A program made the position numbers and the translations under genes. Below are positions 35,655 through 44,561 of a DNA stretch of 64,000 nucleotides, one piece after another (positions within the stretch are counted from its first letter, which is position 1; every line of letters starts with the position of its first letter). The stretch covers positions 4,898,001 to 4,962,000 of the forward strand of contig NZ_LT670844.1 in NCBI RefSeq assembly GCF_900141755.1. The letters run 5' to 3'. The DNA is from Bradyrhizobium lablabi (GTDB taxonomy: Bacteria; Pseudomonadota; Alphaproteobacteria; Rhizobiales; Xanthobacteraceae). The notes beneath the pieces were generated by a model. It was not told where the DNA came from and did no database searches. It was given only the letters and a program-made list of their open reading frames with translations.

Positions 35655-35793
35655 CCACCCCTTCAACTCTTGCGCTTCATCGCCTCATACGCCAACCGCT
35701 TGAACTCGAATGCAAATGGATGAGCAAAGCCATCTGACGCCGGGTATGTGTGCTTCCTCGAAAACGCAGCTTATGTCTTTGGCGCTTCGCGCA

Positions 35794-38172
35794 TCACGCC
35801 CGGTCGATCGGCGCAATGTCGCAAACGGACGAGCGCAGGCCGATCGAGCCGCTGATCGGATCTGCATGTTGGTCCGAAACCAGGCGGTTGTAGTTCGCGC
35901 CGGCATCCGCGAGCGAATCGAACGCCGGCAGGCCCAGCTCATCATTGCCCTGCCACCAGCCATATTGGGCGCTTACTACCCGCCGGTCCAGGCTGTGATC
36001 GAATTTCGCACGCATGCGGGCGCGCCCGTTTTGGGTGCGGATCTCGACCCAGTCGTCTTCGCCTATGCCTCGTTCCGCCGCGGCATCCGGATGCATGCTG
36101 ACTTCCGGATCGGGCGAGCGGCGACGTAACGAAGGGACATGGCGGTGTTGACTGTGGCAGTAATGAACGACTTTGGCCGAGGTCAGGACCAGCGGGAACG
36201 CGTCGTTGCCCGGACGGCGCGGCGACATGGCGGGCTCGACGAACTGCGGCAGCGGGTTTTCGCCTGCCTCGCGAAAACTCTCCGAGAAGATCTCGATTCT
36301 ACCGGTTGGGGTTTTGAATCCCTCCTTGCGATAGCGAAAATAGTGCGGCTCGCCAGCAACGCTGATGCCGCCGGGCTGCGCGCGCAAATCATCCAGCGTC
36401 AATCCGAGCGGTGCGATGATCGCATTGAGCCCGGCGTTGATGTCGCCATCCCAAAACAGATCGCCAAAACCGAGACGCTTGGCCAGTTCGAACACGACAT
36501 AGCCGTCGGAGGCGGATTCGCCTGCGCTGGGAATGACCGCCTGCCGCAACTGGACGAGATTTTGCGCGGCCTGACTGCCTTCAAATCCGACCCGCAACGC
36601 TTCGCGCTCCCAGGGCGTATTGATAGGAAGGAAGATGTCGGCGAAACCTGCGGTCGGCGTCATAACCACGTCGGTATGGACATGGAAATCGAGCTTGGCG
36701 AGCGCCTGGGCGCCCCGATCGCCGTTGGCATGGCTGAGGATGAAGTTTTTCCCGAAATCGAACAGGCCCCGGATCGGATACGGCTTGCCGTGAAGGATAG
36801 CTTCATACAGCACATCCGAACCGATCCAGCGGTCGCGGCCCGGGCCGAGCGGCGAACGCTTGAGCTCGATGCATTTGGCGCGCTGCGCCGCTGATAGGAA
36901 CTCGCCGCCGCTGACGTCACGAGCGGGCGGGCGGGCATATTCGACGTTGCCGCCCGGTGCATCGAAGCTGCCGGTCAAGGCCATCAGCGTCGATATCGCG
37001 CGATCGGTCTGGGTTGCGTTGGTGTGCTGTCCGACACCCGACCACGCATAGTAGCTGACCGGGCCTGCCTCGAAGAGCAGTTTTGCGGTTTCCGTCACCT
37101 GTGCGGCCTTGACCCAGGCGATGGTCTCGACTCGATCGGGCGGGTACTCGTTACACAGGTCTCGATACAGGCCGAAGGCTGTTCGGCAAGGGAGCGACGC
37201 GCCGGTCGGCGACAAAAACTCGACCGATACATCAAGCTCCGGGATAACCGGTTGGAGATAGGCGCGCTGCGAAGCGGAATAGCCAACAGGCAATCCCGCG
37301 CTCGCATCCCATGCAACGAAATCATCGCCGCTAGCGCCAGAGGGCGGCGCGGCGAGATCCTCAGCGCGCAAGAATCGGTTGGTATCCTTGCGGACCAACA
37401 ACGGACCATTGGTCCAGTCGCGGACAAATTGGACGTCGAACCAGCCGTTCCGGATCATCTCTCCGGCGATCCCAAGCGCCAAAGCGCCGTCGGCGCCCGG
37501 TCGCACGCGCAACCATTGATCCGCACGCATGGCAAAGCCCGCGCGCCGGGGATCGATCACGATGAGGCGCGCGCCGCGGGTTCGCGCCGATCGAACCGCT
37601 GTCGCGTGATCGAGCCAGGTTGCGCTCGGGTTGTGCCCCCACAGCACGATGCAGCCCGACTTTTCGAAGTCGGGCGACGCGATCGAACGCCCGAACGTAA
37701 AGGCATGAGCGTGGTCCTTGTGCCAATTGCAGATCTCGGTGCCATAGGCCACGTTGGGGCTGCCGAAGGCGTTCATGAAACGCTCGATCCAGCGCAGGTC
37801 ATCCGAGATCGGGGTGCCGCTCGGCGTCGTCAGGCCGAAGGCGATCGCCTCCGCACCCGCCTCTCTGCGAATGCGATCGAGTTCGGACGCGGTCCGGTCG
37901 AGCGCCTCCTCCCATGTGATCCGTTGCCAGCCCGGGTCGGCATCGCCCTTCGGCCGTGTGCGCCTGAGCGGATAAAGTTGCCGCTGCGGGCTGTACACGA
38001 TCTCGGAGGCCGCGCGGCCCTTGATGCAGAGCGATTGACCGGTGGGATGGTCCGGATTTGGTTCCTGGCCAATGAAGCGGCCTTCGCGCGTCACCAGGAT
38101 AGCGCCGCAGCGCGACTTGCAGAGCGCGCAAAATCCCGGCGTCCTGATTTCCGTCTCGCTATCTGCTTTCAA
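35794..38172 (-). CDS. Molybdopterin (bis-MGD) oxidoreductase, orphan catalytic subunit
   Basis: 792 residues from the TTG at 38172, chosen because GAGG lies seven bases before it. The frame continues up to 38232, but there it covers a tandem repeat. DMSO-reductase superfamily: the N-terminal [4Fe-4S] motif CALCKSRCGAI with the fourth Cys in GQSLCIKGR, TWEEALDR, and the metal-ligand region YGTEICNWHKDHAHAF with a candidate Mo-ligand Cys. WGHNPSATWLDH, RLIVIDPRR and SGVGQHTNATQTDRAI are pterin-binding. The C-terminal MGD domain (LVLTSAKVVHYCHSQHRH, then GEDDWVEIRTQNGRARM) is complete. No electron-transfer or membrane subunit lies nearby, so substrate and partner are unknown. Confidence 0.88.
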   Translation of the reverse strand: MKADSETEIRTPGFCALCKSRCGAILVTREGRFIGQEPNPDHPTGQSLCIKGRAASEIVYSPQRQLYPLRRTRPKGDADPGWQRITWEEALDRTASELDRIRREAGAEAIAFGLTTPSGTPISDDLRWIERFMNAFGSPNVAYGTEICNWHKDHAHAFTFGRSIASPDFEKSGCIVLWGHNPSATWLDHATAVRSARTRGARLIVIDPRRAGFAMRADQWLRVRPGADGALALGIAGEMIRNGWFDVQFVRDWTNGPLLVRKDTNRFLRAEDLAAPPSGASGDDFVAWDASAGLPVGYSASQRAYLQPVIPELDVSVEFLSPTGASLPCRTAFGLYRDLCNEYPPDRVETIAWVKAAQVTETAKLLFEAGPVSYYAWSGVGQHTNATQTDRAISTLMALTGSFDAPGGNVEYARPPARDVSGGEFLSAAQRAKCIELKRSPLGPGRDRWIGSDVLYEAILHGKPYPIRGLFDFGKNFILSHANGDRGAQALAKLDFHVHTDVVMTPTAGFADIFLPINTPWEREALRVGFEGSQAAQNLVQLRQAVIPSAGESASDGYVVFELAKRLGFGDLFWDGDINAGLNAIIAPLGLTLDDLRAQPGGISVAGEPHYFRYRKEGFKTPTGRIEIFSESFREAGENPLPQFVEPAMSPRRPGNDAFPLVLTSAKVVHYCHSQHRHVPSLRRRSPDPEVSMHPDAAAERGIGEDDWVEIRTQNGRARMRAKFDHSLDRRVVSAQYGWWQGNDELGLPAFDSLADAGANYNRLVSDQHADPISGSIGLRSSVCDIAPIDRA

Positions 38173-38212
38173 GACCGCACCTCGATCGTTGCTTCGTGCG
38201 CCGCTGGCCAAC

Positions 38213-38244
38213 TGATCAAACCAAGTGATCAAAACAAGTGATCA
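38213..38244. repeat. Three tandem TGATCA-containing 13-bp repeats
   Basis: TGATCA occurs at 38213, 38226 and 38239, exactly 13 bp apart, within near-identical units (on the minus strand TTGATCACTTGTT, TTGATCACTTGGT, TTGATCAGTTGGC). The array lies about 40-70 nt upstream of the chosen start of the molybdopterin enzyme, so it is in its promoter or leader. Confidence 0.8.
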
Positions 38245-38304
38245 AGGCGCGTCGTTGAAGCCGTTCCGTCCAAAAACCGTGGCCTTCAACCGTGGCCAGC
38301 GCAA

Positions 38305-38323
38305 TCATAGCCTTTGGCTATGA
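38305..38323. promoter_or_regulatory. LysR/OxyR-type palindrome in a divergent promoter
   Basis: TCATAGCC (38305-38312) and GGCTATGA (38316-38323) are exact reverse complements around TTT. This gives ATAG-N7-CTAT, which fits the T-N11-A rule for LysR-type binding sites and the OxyR core. It lies between the divergent molybdopterin-enzyme and gamma-synthase genes. No LysR gene is in the window, so the regulator would act from elsewhere. Confidence 0.6.
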
Positions 38324-38537
38324 CAATCGACAAGTTTTGTTCGTATGCAAGCTCCGCCGCAAAAGCGGTGCGAAAGCTGCCTCGGGCGCGGTGAAATCAG
38401 CCCCGGATGTTGCTACGCTGATCCTGGCAACGTTAACTGGAGCCGTTGGATGAGTCGCACCCACCGCTCCCGACCGCTCCATCATGTGGAAGCCCCAACC
38501 TACGGCGACGTTCCGAATCCAGACAGGGAGACAGGCC

Positions 38538-39821
38538 ATGGTGAAACCGTTTCCGTCGAAGACCCACATCGGCAACCACATGCTGCATCCCGAAACGCTG
38601 ATGCTGAACTACGGCTACGATCCGCAACTGTCGGAAGGAGCCGTCAAACCACCGGTCTTCCTGACCTCGACCTTCGTCTTTAGGACCGCCGAAGACGGAC
38701 AGGACTTTTTCGATTTCGTCTCGGGTCGGCGCGAGCCGCCCGAAGGGATGGGCGCGGGCCTGGTTTATTCGCGGTTCAATCACCCCAACAGCGAGATCGT
38801 CGAGGACAGGCTCGCCGTCTACGAGCGCACCGAGAAATGCGCGCTGTTCTCATCCGGCATGGCGGCGATTGCGACCACGATCCTTGCGTTCGCCTGCCCT
38901 GGCGACGTCATTCTGCACTCTCAACCGCTCTATGGCGGGACGGAAACTCTGTTTGCGAAGACGCTTGCGGGCCTCTCCATCGGCGCCGTGGGTTTTGCCG
39001 ACGGCATCGACGAAACCGCAGTCAGGCTGGCGGCGGGCGACGCCATGCGCAAAGGCCGGGTTGCGATGATTTTCATCGAAACCCCGGCCAATCCCACCAC
39101 CGGCTTGGTCGATATTGCGATGGTCCGCCGCGTCGCCGAGATAATCGGCAAGGCCCAGGGGCACACGCCGATCGTCGCGTGCGACAATACATTGCTCGGG
39201 CCGGTGTTTCAGCGGCCGATCGAACACGGCGCGGATCTTTCGTTGTACTCGCTGACCAAATATGTCGGCGGTCATTCCGACCTGATCGCGGGCGCCGCGC
39301 TCGGGTCAAAAGCCATCATGAAAGACGTCAAAGCATTGCGAGGCGCCATCGGCACTCAACTGGACCCGCATTCCTGCTGGATGATCAGCCGGTCGCTCGA
39401 AACACTGAGCATCCGCATGGAAAAAGCTGACAGAAACGCGCGATTCGTAGCGGATTACCTGCGCGGCCACGCCAAAGTGGCGAAAGTCCATTACCTTGCT
39501 TACCACGACGAGTCTTCCCCCGCCGGCCGTGTGTTCGCGAGGCAATGCACCGGCGCGGGTTCTACGTTCTCGTTCGACATTGTGGGTGGCCAAGCCGCCG
39601 CATTCAAATTCTTGAATGCGCTGCAAATCTTCAAGCTGGCGGTGAGCCTGGGCGGCACCGAGTCACTTGCCAGCCTGCCCGCAAGCATGACCCACTCCGG
39701 GGTTCCGGCTGACGTCCGCCAAAAAATAGGCGTTCTCGACTCCACGATCCGGCTGTCGATCGGCATCGAACACCCGTCCGATCTGATCGCGGACATTGCG
39801 CAGGCTTTGAACGAGGCATAG
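38538..39821 (+). CDS. Cystathionine gamma-synthase family PLP enzyme
   Basis: 427 residues from the ATG at 38538 ([20 protein letters not shown]), with GGGAGA upstream. A Cys/Met-metabolism fold-type I enzyme: [38 protein letters not shown], the PLP-ring region [12 protein letters not shown], the Asp in [12 protein letters not shown], the Lys in [18 protein letters not shown], and the C-terminal [19 protein letters not shown]. It could be a cystathionine gamma-synthase/lyase or methionine gamma-lyase-like enzyme, since the sequence alone does not decide. The N-terminal extension is slightly longer than in MetB. It is divergent from the molybdopterin enzyme. Confidence 0.88.
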   Translation: MVKPFPSKTHIGNHMLHPETLMLNYGYDPQLSEGAVKPPVFLTSTFVFRTAEDGQDFFDFVSGRREPPEGMGAGLVYSRFNHPNSEIVEDRLAVYERTEKCALFSSGMAAIATTILAFACPGDVILHSQPLYGGTETLFAKTLAGLSIGAVGFADGIDETAVRLAAGDAMRKGRVAMIFIETPANPTTGLVDIAMVRRVAEIIGKAQGHTPIVACDNTLLGPVFQRPIEHGADLSLYSLTKYVGGHSDLIAGAALGSKAIMKDVKALRGAIGTQLDPHSCWMISRSLETLSIRMEKADRNARFVADYLRGHAKVAKVHYLAYHDESSPAGRVFARQCTGAGSTFSFDIVGGQAAAFKFLNALQIFKLAVSLGGTESLASLPASMTHSGVPADVRQKIGVLDSTIRLSIGIEHPSDLIADIAQALNEA

Positions 39822-39932
39822 TTGCACTCGTTGCGTGACGACCGGTGCAAGAACCGACAACAGCCTTTGACAGCGGAAGCGTGGGTCATAAGGCTAGCTG
39901 CCATCGCTCGTGGCCGAGGCTTTCGCCTTCGG

Positions 39933-41711
39933 TTATGCCCTTTCCCCCGTGGCGAGGCGGAGACCCGATAACACCAATTCGCGGTGCTCGGGATTAGTAA
40001 ACATCTGTCCAATGACGAGCCATGGTCCGCCGGGACCAATGGCGTGGCGAGCCGCGAATTCACGCGCCTCGCTCAACCGCCCCATCTGCGCGTAGCACGA
40101 GGCGAGAAACCACAGCGTCAGGGTATAGGTCGGCAGCTCGAGGAACGAAGCCTCCAGAACGGCTGCCGCTTTGTCGAAACGCGGTTGGAAGAAGTGGCAA
40201 ATGCCCATGCCTGTCAAATGAAATGCCCGCCGCATGGTGCGAGGGTCAAGTCGCAACGACATCTCGAAATGTTCTATCGCAAGATCGGGTTCACCGGAAA
40301 CGGTTCGGATCCAGCCGCTCCATAACCAGCCGAATGCGTGGCTCGGATTACGGGCGAGCGCACCATCGACCCATCGCTTCAGGAGGTTGGGGTCTTCGCC
40401 GAGATTCAACAAGGCGCCGGCCGCACTGGTAACGGTCATGGGGTCGTCGGGTGCGGCTTCGCGAGCCCGTCGTGCCAAAACCCTGCCACGCTCACTTTCG
40501 ACCGCGGCGCCTTCGCCCCATCCGCTCAGGAAATTCTGGGAATGACAAAGCGCCAGCGATGCCAGCGCCGGCCCATATTGCGGATCGCGCTCGATCGCCT
40601 GTTCGAGGAGTACGATGGCCTCCGCGATCGGCTCGCGCGCCCACGCACGAATGTGCGGAAGCGCACGCAGATACAAATTATACGCGCTCATATCGGCGGT
40701 GGGGCGATCCGCGGCGAGCTTGATTTCCGCATCCAGCAGCAGCGGATCGATGATCCCCGCCACGCTCGAGGCGACCTTGTCCTGGAGCTCGAACACCTCT
40801 TCCAGCGCGCCCTCGAATCTCTCAACCCATAGATGGAAGCCGGTCGAAGCGTCGATCAGCTGCCCCGTGATCCGCAGCCGCGAGCCCGCTTTTTGCACGC
40901 TGCCTTCCAGCACGTAGCGCACGCCAAGCTCGCGCCCGACCTGCCTGATGTCGACCGCCCTTCCCTTGTAGGTGAACGACGAATTGCGCGCGATCACGAA
41001 CAGCGACTTGAAGCGCGATAGCGCAGTAATGATGTCTTCCACCAGACCGTCGGCAAAATAGTCCTGCTCGGGATCGGCGCTCAGGTTCTGGAACGGCAGC
41101 ACGGCGATCGATGGCTTATCGGGAAGCGCGAGCGCGGGACCCTGGCCGGCGGGCGAAGCTGCTTGCGCGCCGGCGGAGCTTTCACCGCCAAGCTTGACCC
41201 GCCACGCCCGCATCAGCTCGGCAATGTTCTTCAGCGCCTGCGGCCCAAGGTCGTCGCAGGCGATGTCGACCTTGCCGCGGACCTGCCGATAAGCGTCATC
41301 GGAGAGGCAAACCCCGCCCGGCTCGGCGATGCCCTGAAGACGCACGGCGGTGTTGACGCAGTCACCGAAAATATCGTTCTCGTCGATGATGATTTCGCCG
41401 ACGTGGACGCCGATGCGGAATTCGATCCGCCTTGTCTGCGGCACACCGGCATTGTTCTCCGCCATTTCGCGCTGCACGCCCACAGCGCAACTCACGGCAT
41501 CGACCAAACTGCCAAACTCGACCAGCATGCCGTCGGTGGTGGTCTTCACGATGCGCCCGCGATGCGCGGCGATAGTGGTGTTGACGAGGGTCTTTCTGAT
41601 TTCCTTCAGCCGGGCCAGGGTGCCTTCGACGTCGGCGCCCATGAGGCGCCCATGCCCGGCGACATCCGCCGCCAGCACTGCCGCAAGTCGTCGCTCCACG
41701 CGCTCGCCGGC
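39933..41711 (-). CDS. Class III adenylate cyclase with TolB-like and TPR region
   Basis: 592 residues from the TTG at 41711 (M-AGERVERRLAAVLAADVAG), preceded by GGGGGGA. The frame is open to 41756. The N-terminal cyclase domain (about 1-180) shows metal-binding Asp in LAADVAGHGRL and IVKTTTDGMLVEF, then IFGDCVNTAVRLQGIAEPG with the transition-state Asn/Arg. A linker leads to the TolB-N/FlgO-like region (KPSIAVLPFQNLSADPEQDYF, then GVRYVLEGSVQKAGSRLRIT) and several TPR-like helices. There is no signal peptide. It should make cAMP in the cytoplasm, with the TPR part sensing a partner. This architecture is multicopy in Bradyrhizobium. Confidence 0.88.
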   Translation of the reverse strand, partial: AGERVERRLAAVLAADVAGHGRLMGADVEGTLARLKEIRKTLVNTTIAAHRGRIVKTTTDGMLVEFGSLVDAVSCAVGVQREMAENNAGVPQTRRIEFRIGVHVGEIIIDENDIFGDCVNTAVRLQGIAEPGGVCLSDDAYRQVRGKVDIACDDLGPQALKNIAELMRAWRVKLGGESSAGAQAASPAGQGPALALPDKPSIAVLPFQNLSADPEQDYFADGLVEDIITALSRFKSLFVIARNSSFTYKGRAVDIRQVGRELGVRYVLEGSVQKAGSRLRITGQLIDASTGFHLWVERFEGALEEVFELQDKVASSVAGIIDPLLLDAEIKLAADRPTADMSAYNLYLRALPHIRAWAREPIAEAIVLLEQAIERDPQYGPALASLALCHSQNFLSGWGEGAAVESERGRVLARRAREAAPDDPMTVTSAAGALLNLGEDPNLLKRWVDGALARNPSHAFGWLWSGWIRTVSGEPDLAIEHFEMSLRLDPRTMRRAFHLTGMGICHFFQPRFDKAAAVLEASFLELPTYTLTLWFLASCYAQMGRLSEAREFAARHAIGPGGPWLVIGQMFTNPEHRELVLSGLRLATGERA

Positions 41712-41837
41712 CAAGAAGTCCCCCCAAAAATCCTCTGAATCGGCCCGCAATATCAAAGCACGTTGGCCGATCCGCAGCTAGGGGCGAGGGCTTTCAATTG
41801 GCGAGGAATGTCCGGTTTGAGTCAAAAGCCGGCGAGG

Positions 41838-42842
41838 CTATCCGAGCCGCCGTTCTTGCAACGCGGCGACGACGTCCGGCGCGGCTGCGGTGTTGTGAAT
41901 CCCCAGCGTTTCCGAGGGATACTCGCCAAACAGCAGGCGATAATAGCGGGAGAACCGTCCCAATTCGATGAAGCCGTGTTGCATCGCCACCTCGGCAACC
42001 GTGACTTCCGCAGGCGCACTCTCTCTCAACGCCGAATGAACCGCACACAGCCGCTTGTGACGCAGAAAGGTCACCGGCCCCAAACCAAGGACGTCGTAGA
42101 AAGCGCGATGCAGGCTCCTTCGTGAGACATTGAACACAGCGCAGATCTCCGAAATGTGCACCGGCCGAGCACCAACGGAGTTGAGATAGTTCTCGACCTC
42201 TCGAACCAACCGCATCGCCGACGGCAAAGGGCCGCCGGTATCAGGAGGCAGCGAATGAAGGATCGTGCCCGTCAGGGCGTCCACGATCGATCGTTTCCAG
42301 AAATCGGCCGCGGCGTCGGATAATGTTGCCTGCTGTTCCCAAAGGCATGACGCGATCAGAGGCAATCTGCGCGTCGCAGCCAGACCGATCACTGAATCCG
42401 ACCGGAAATGATTCTTGTCGCGCCAGCTTGCAAGGTCACTCAGCCGCGGTTCGCCTCGGAACACAGAGGCGACATCGGCCAGATCGAGGCGAATCGCGGC
42501 GTAGGCCGAGGCGCCATGGAAGCTTCCGTCGTGCTCGGTATTGGGCGGCATCACCAGGACATCTCCCGGCCGCATGTCGAAGGACCAGTGGGTGACGCGG
42601 TCCTTGGCGCTCAGAAGCATCCCGATCACAAGCTTGTCGTCGCTCGGCGCCCGCTGGGTCCGAACGCCAACCGAAAACGAACCTATGCTGAGGGAGAAGT
42701 CCCCGATCCCGAGATGGGTCAGCGAACCGCGAAATTTTCCGCGTCCGAGCTGCATCACGTCGACATGGGTGCCCTGGATCGCCCGATGAAGACCTTCGAA
42801 ACCATCGAGGTTGCAGCTGTTGACCGAAAGAAGCCGGCTCAT
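41838..42842 (-). CDS. AraC family transcriptional regulator
   Basis: 334 residues. The N-terminal sensing half has a cupin-like stretch (SFDMRPGDVLVMPPNTEHDG). The C-terminal double helix-turn-helix reads HISEICAVFNVSRRSLHRAF and VTVAEVAMQHGFIELGRFSR, ending YYRLLFGEYPSETL, the usual AraC/XylS signature. It likely activates a nearby promoter, and the FGE gene, divergent across a 489-nt gap, is the nearest candidate. It is placed 81 nt upstream of the cyclase gene on the same strand, so the two may be cotranscribed. The ligand is unknown. Confidence 0.88.
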   Translation of the reverse strand: MSRLLSVNSCNLDGFEGLHRAIQGTHVDVMQLGRGKFRGSLTHLGIGDFSLSIGSFSVGVRTQRAPSDDKLVIGMLLSAKDRVTHWSFDMRPGDVLVMPPNTEHDGSFHGASAYAAIRLDLADVASVFRGEPRLSDLASWRDKNHFRSDSVIGLAATRRLPLIASCLWEQQATLSDAAADFWKRSIVDALTGTILHSLPPDTGGPLPSAMRLVREVENYLNSVGARPVHISEICAVFNVSRRSLHRAFYDVLGLGPVTFLRHKRLCAVHSALRESAPAEVTVAEVAMQHGFIELGRFSRYYRLLFGEYPSETLGIHNTAAAPDVVAALQERRLG

Positions 42843-43331
42843 TGCCTTTCCGATCCTTCATTGCATCGGAAGCTTGTCAGCTTACTCGTTGCGACAAAAT
42901 GCGGTGCCATGATGTTGCTTCAAGGGTTTTCCCCAACTTGACTTGAATTTTCCGAAAATGGCGATCCGCGTCGGGAGAGATGATCGATCTCAGCGTGGCA
43001 TGTCGGACCCGGAATAGCTGGCTTTGCGGATTGGCACAAACTGCACATCACATTCGCAATAAGGTAGTCTAGCCTTGAGATTCGCTGATGCTCGCGCGGT
43101 GGCCGTACAATTTGTGGTGTTAGGCGCCACGGGGACGATTGCGCGCTCGAAGCGTGCAAAAGATGGGGCAGAGAGGCTGACGGGTTGCATCGGCTGCGCG
43201 CGCTTGCGGCGCCGCGGGGAATTGCAACGGCAAGGGGCCTGACAATGCTCTCAACAATCAACTCCGCTTTAAGCCGGACCCAGGGTTTCTGGGACGTCTG
43301 CTCGTAACGGCCTGCGTCTGGAGGGGACGTC
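42843..43331. other. Divergent intergenic region between AraC gene and FGE gene
   Basis: 489 nt with no convincing gene on either strand. It must contain both promoters. CTGGAGGGGACGTC immediately before 43332 is a strong SD for the FGE gene. I see no repeat or terminator and no clean palindrome. The frame on the minus strand across this part shows no family features. Confidence 0.6.
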
Positions 43332-44312
43332 ATGACGCTGTTGCGGGCCGACATCGAGCGGAAGGATTGGCAGTCGCAGGATAGCGACATGGTCTGGATT
43401 CCCGGCGGCACGTTCCGCATGGGCTCCAACGATCATTATCCCGAGGAAGCGCCGGCTCATCGGGTGATGGTGGACGGCTTCTGGATCGACCGCACGCCGG
43501 TGACTAACCGGCAGTTCGGGCAATTCGTCGAGGCCATCGGATACGTCACATCAGCGGAAATTTCGCCCGATGGCGGGGATTACCCCGGGGCGTCGCCGCA
43601 CATGTTCTATGCTGGCTCTTTTGTCTTCGCGCATCCGCCGTCGACCTTCGATCTTCGCGACTGGAACCAGTGGTGGTCCTTTATGAAGGGTGCCGATTGG
43701 CGGCATCCCTACGGCCCGAGGAGCAGCATCAGCGGACTGGACGATCATCCCGTCGTGCACGTCGCCTATTCGGATGCGCTGGCCTATGGGCGATGGGCAG
43801 GCAAGGATTTGCCAACCGAGGCCGAGTGGGAGTTCGCCGCGCGCGGCGGACTTGACGGCGCCGAGTTCGCATGGGGCGATGAATTCACGCCCGCTGGCGT
43901 GCACATGGCCAACACCTGGCAGGGCGAATTTCCGCTGCACAACCTCCATCTGGACGGATACGACCGTACCTCGCCGGTGACGGCCTTTCCCCCGAACGGC
44001 TATGGCGTTTGCGACATGATCGGCAATGTCTGGGAGTGGACCGCGGATTGGTACGCTCCCAGACATCAGGCCGATGCGCGAGAGGCGGGCTTCCTTCCCG
44101 AAAACCCGCGCGGCGGGCGGGTGGAGGAGAGCTACGATCCCCGTCTGCCCGACATCAGGGTACCGCGCAAGGTCCTTAAAGGCGGCTCGCATTTGTGCGC
44201 GCCCAGTTATTGCCGTCGCTACCGGCCGGCGGCGCGACATGCCGAGCCGGTCGACACATCCGCGAGCCATTTGGGTTTTCGGTGCATCATTCGAGCAGGG
44301 AGGAAGTCATGA
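43332..44312 (+). CDS. Formylglycine-generating enzyme (SUMF1/FGE family)
   Basis: 326 residues. The FGE-sulfatase fold is complete: MVWIPGGTFRMGSNDHYPEE, the helical PVTNRQFGQFVEA, VHVAYSDALAYGRWAGKDLP, TEAEWEFAARGGLDGAEFAWG, GVCDMIGNVWEWTADWY, KGGSHLCAPSYCRRYRPAAR, then SHLGFRCI. Cys289 and Cys294 (C-x4-C) correspond to the two catalytic copper-binding cysteines of aerobic FGE, so it is likely active and not a degenerate paralog. FGE oxidises a Cys in CxPxR of sulfatases to formylglycine. No sulfatase lies in the window. It has no signal peptide. Confidence 0.9.
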   Translation: MTLLRADIERKDWQSQDSDMVWIPGGTFRMGSNDHYPEEAPAHRVMVDGFWIDRTPVTNRQFGQFVEAIGYVTSAEISPDGGDYPGASPHMFYAGSFVFAHPPSTFDLRDWNQWWSFMKGADWRHPYGPRSSISGLDDHPVVHVAYSDALAYGRWAGKDLPTEAEWEFAARGGLDGAEFAWGDEFTPAGVHMANTWQGEFPLHNLHLDGYDRTSPVTAFPPNGYGVCDMIGNVWEWTADWYAPRHQADAREAGFLPENPRGGRVEESYDPRLPDIRVPRKVLKGGSHLCAPSYCRRYRPAARHAEPVDTSASHLGFRCIIRAGRKS

Positions 44313-44407
44313 GGTGGCGCGACAATCCTCTCCCGAGTGCCGAGGCACGCGCCCTAGAGCGCGATGACTTTTCTTCGAATCGTCATCCCGCTCTATCTTT
44401 TTTGTTT

Positions 44408-44456
44408 GAGCATGATCTTTTCGGAAAACCGGTACCCACTTTTCCGGATCATGCTC
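44408..44456. repeat. Palindromic repeat GAGCATGATC...GATCATGCTC
   Basis: GAGCATGATC (44408-44417) is mirrored by GATCATGCTC (44447-44456). The inner CGGAAAA/TTTTCCG arms also pair, around ACCGGTACCC. This is the widespread Rhizobiales element, and it lies between the FGE and second cyclase genes. Confidence 0.9.
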
Positions 44457-44561
44457 TAGCGTTGGCTCGGTCAGACTGATCCGTCCGGTGGCCGGCACCA
44501 ACGACGTCAATCCGTTCCGATCCGCGACTGGCGCCGAAGGCCGTCCGGGAATGGGGGGCAG

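Noticed and set aside
38172..38232. Start of the molybdopterin enzyme at 38232
   Set aside because: This TTG is inside the 13-bp tandem repeats and has no SD. TTG 38172 has GAGG at a proper distance.
37024..38241. 405-codon frame on +
   Set aside because: It is antisense to the molybdopterin oxidoreductase, whose motifs are unambiguous.
38213..38244. CRISPR or iteron array
   Set aside because: Only three 13-bp units with no spacers. This is a short tandem repeat in a promoter.
42920..43429. 169-codon frame on minus across the AraC-FGE gap
   Set aside because: It overlaps the FGE start and has low-complexity composition with no family match.
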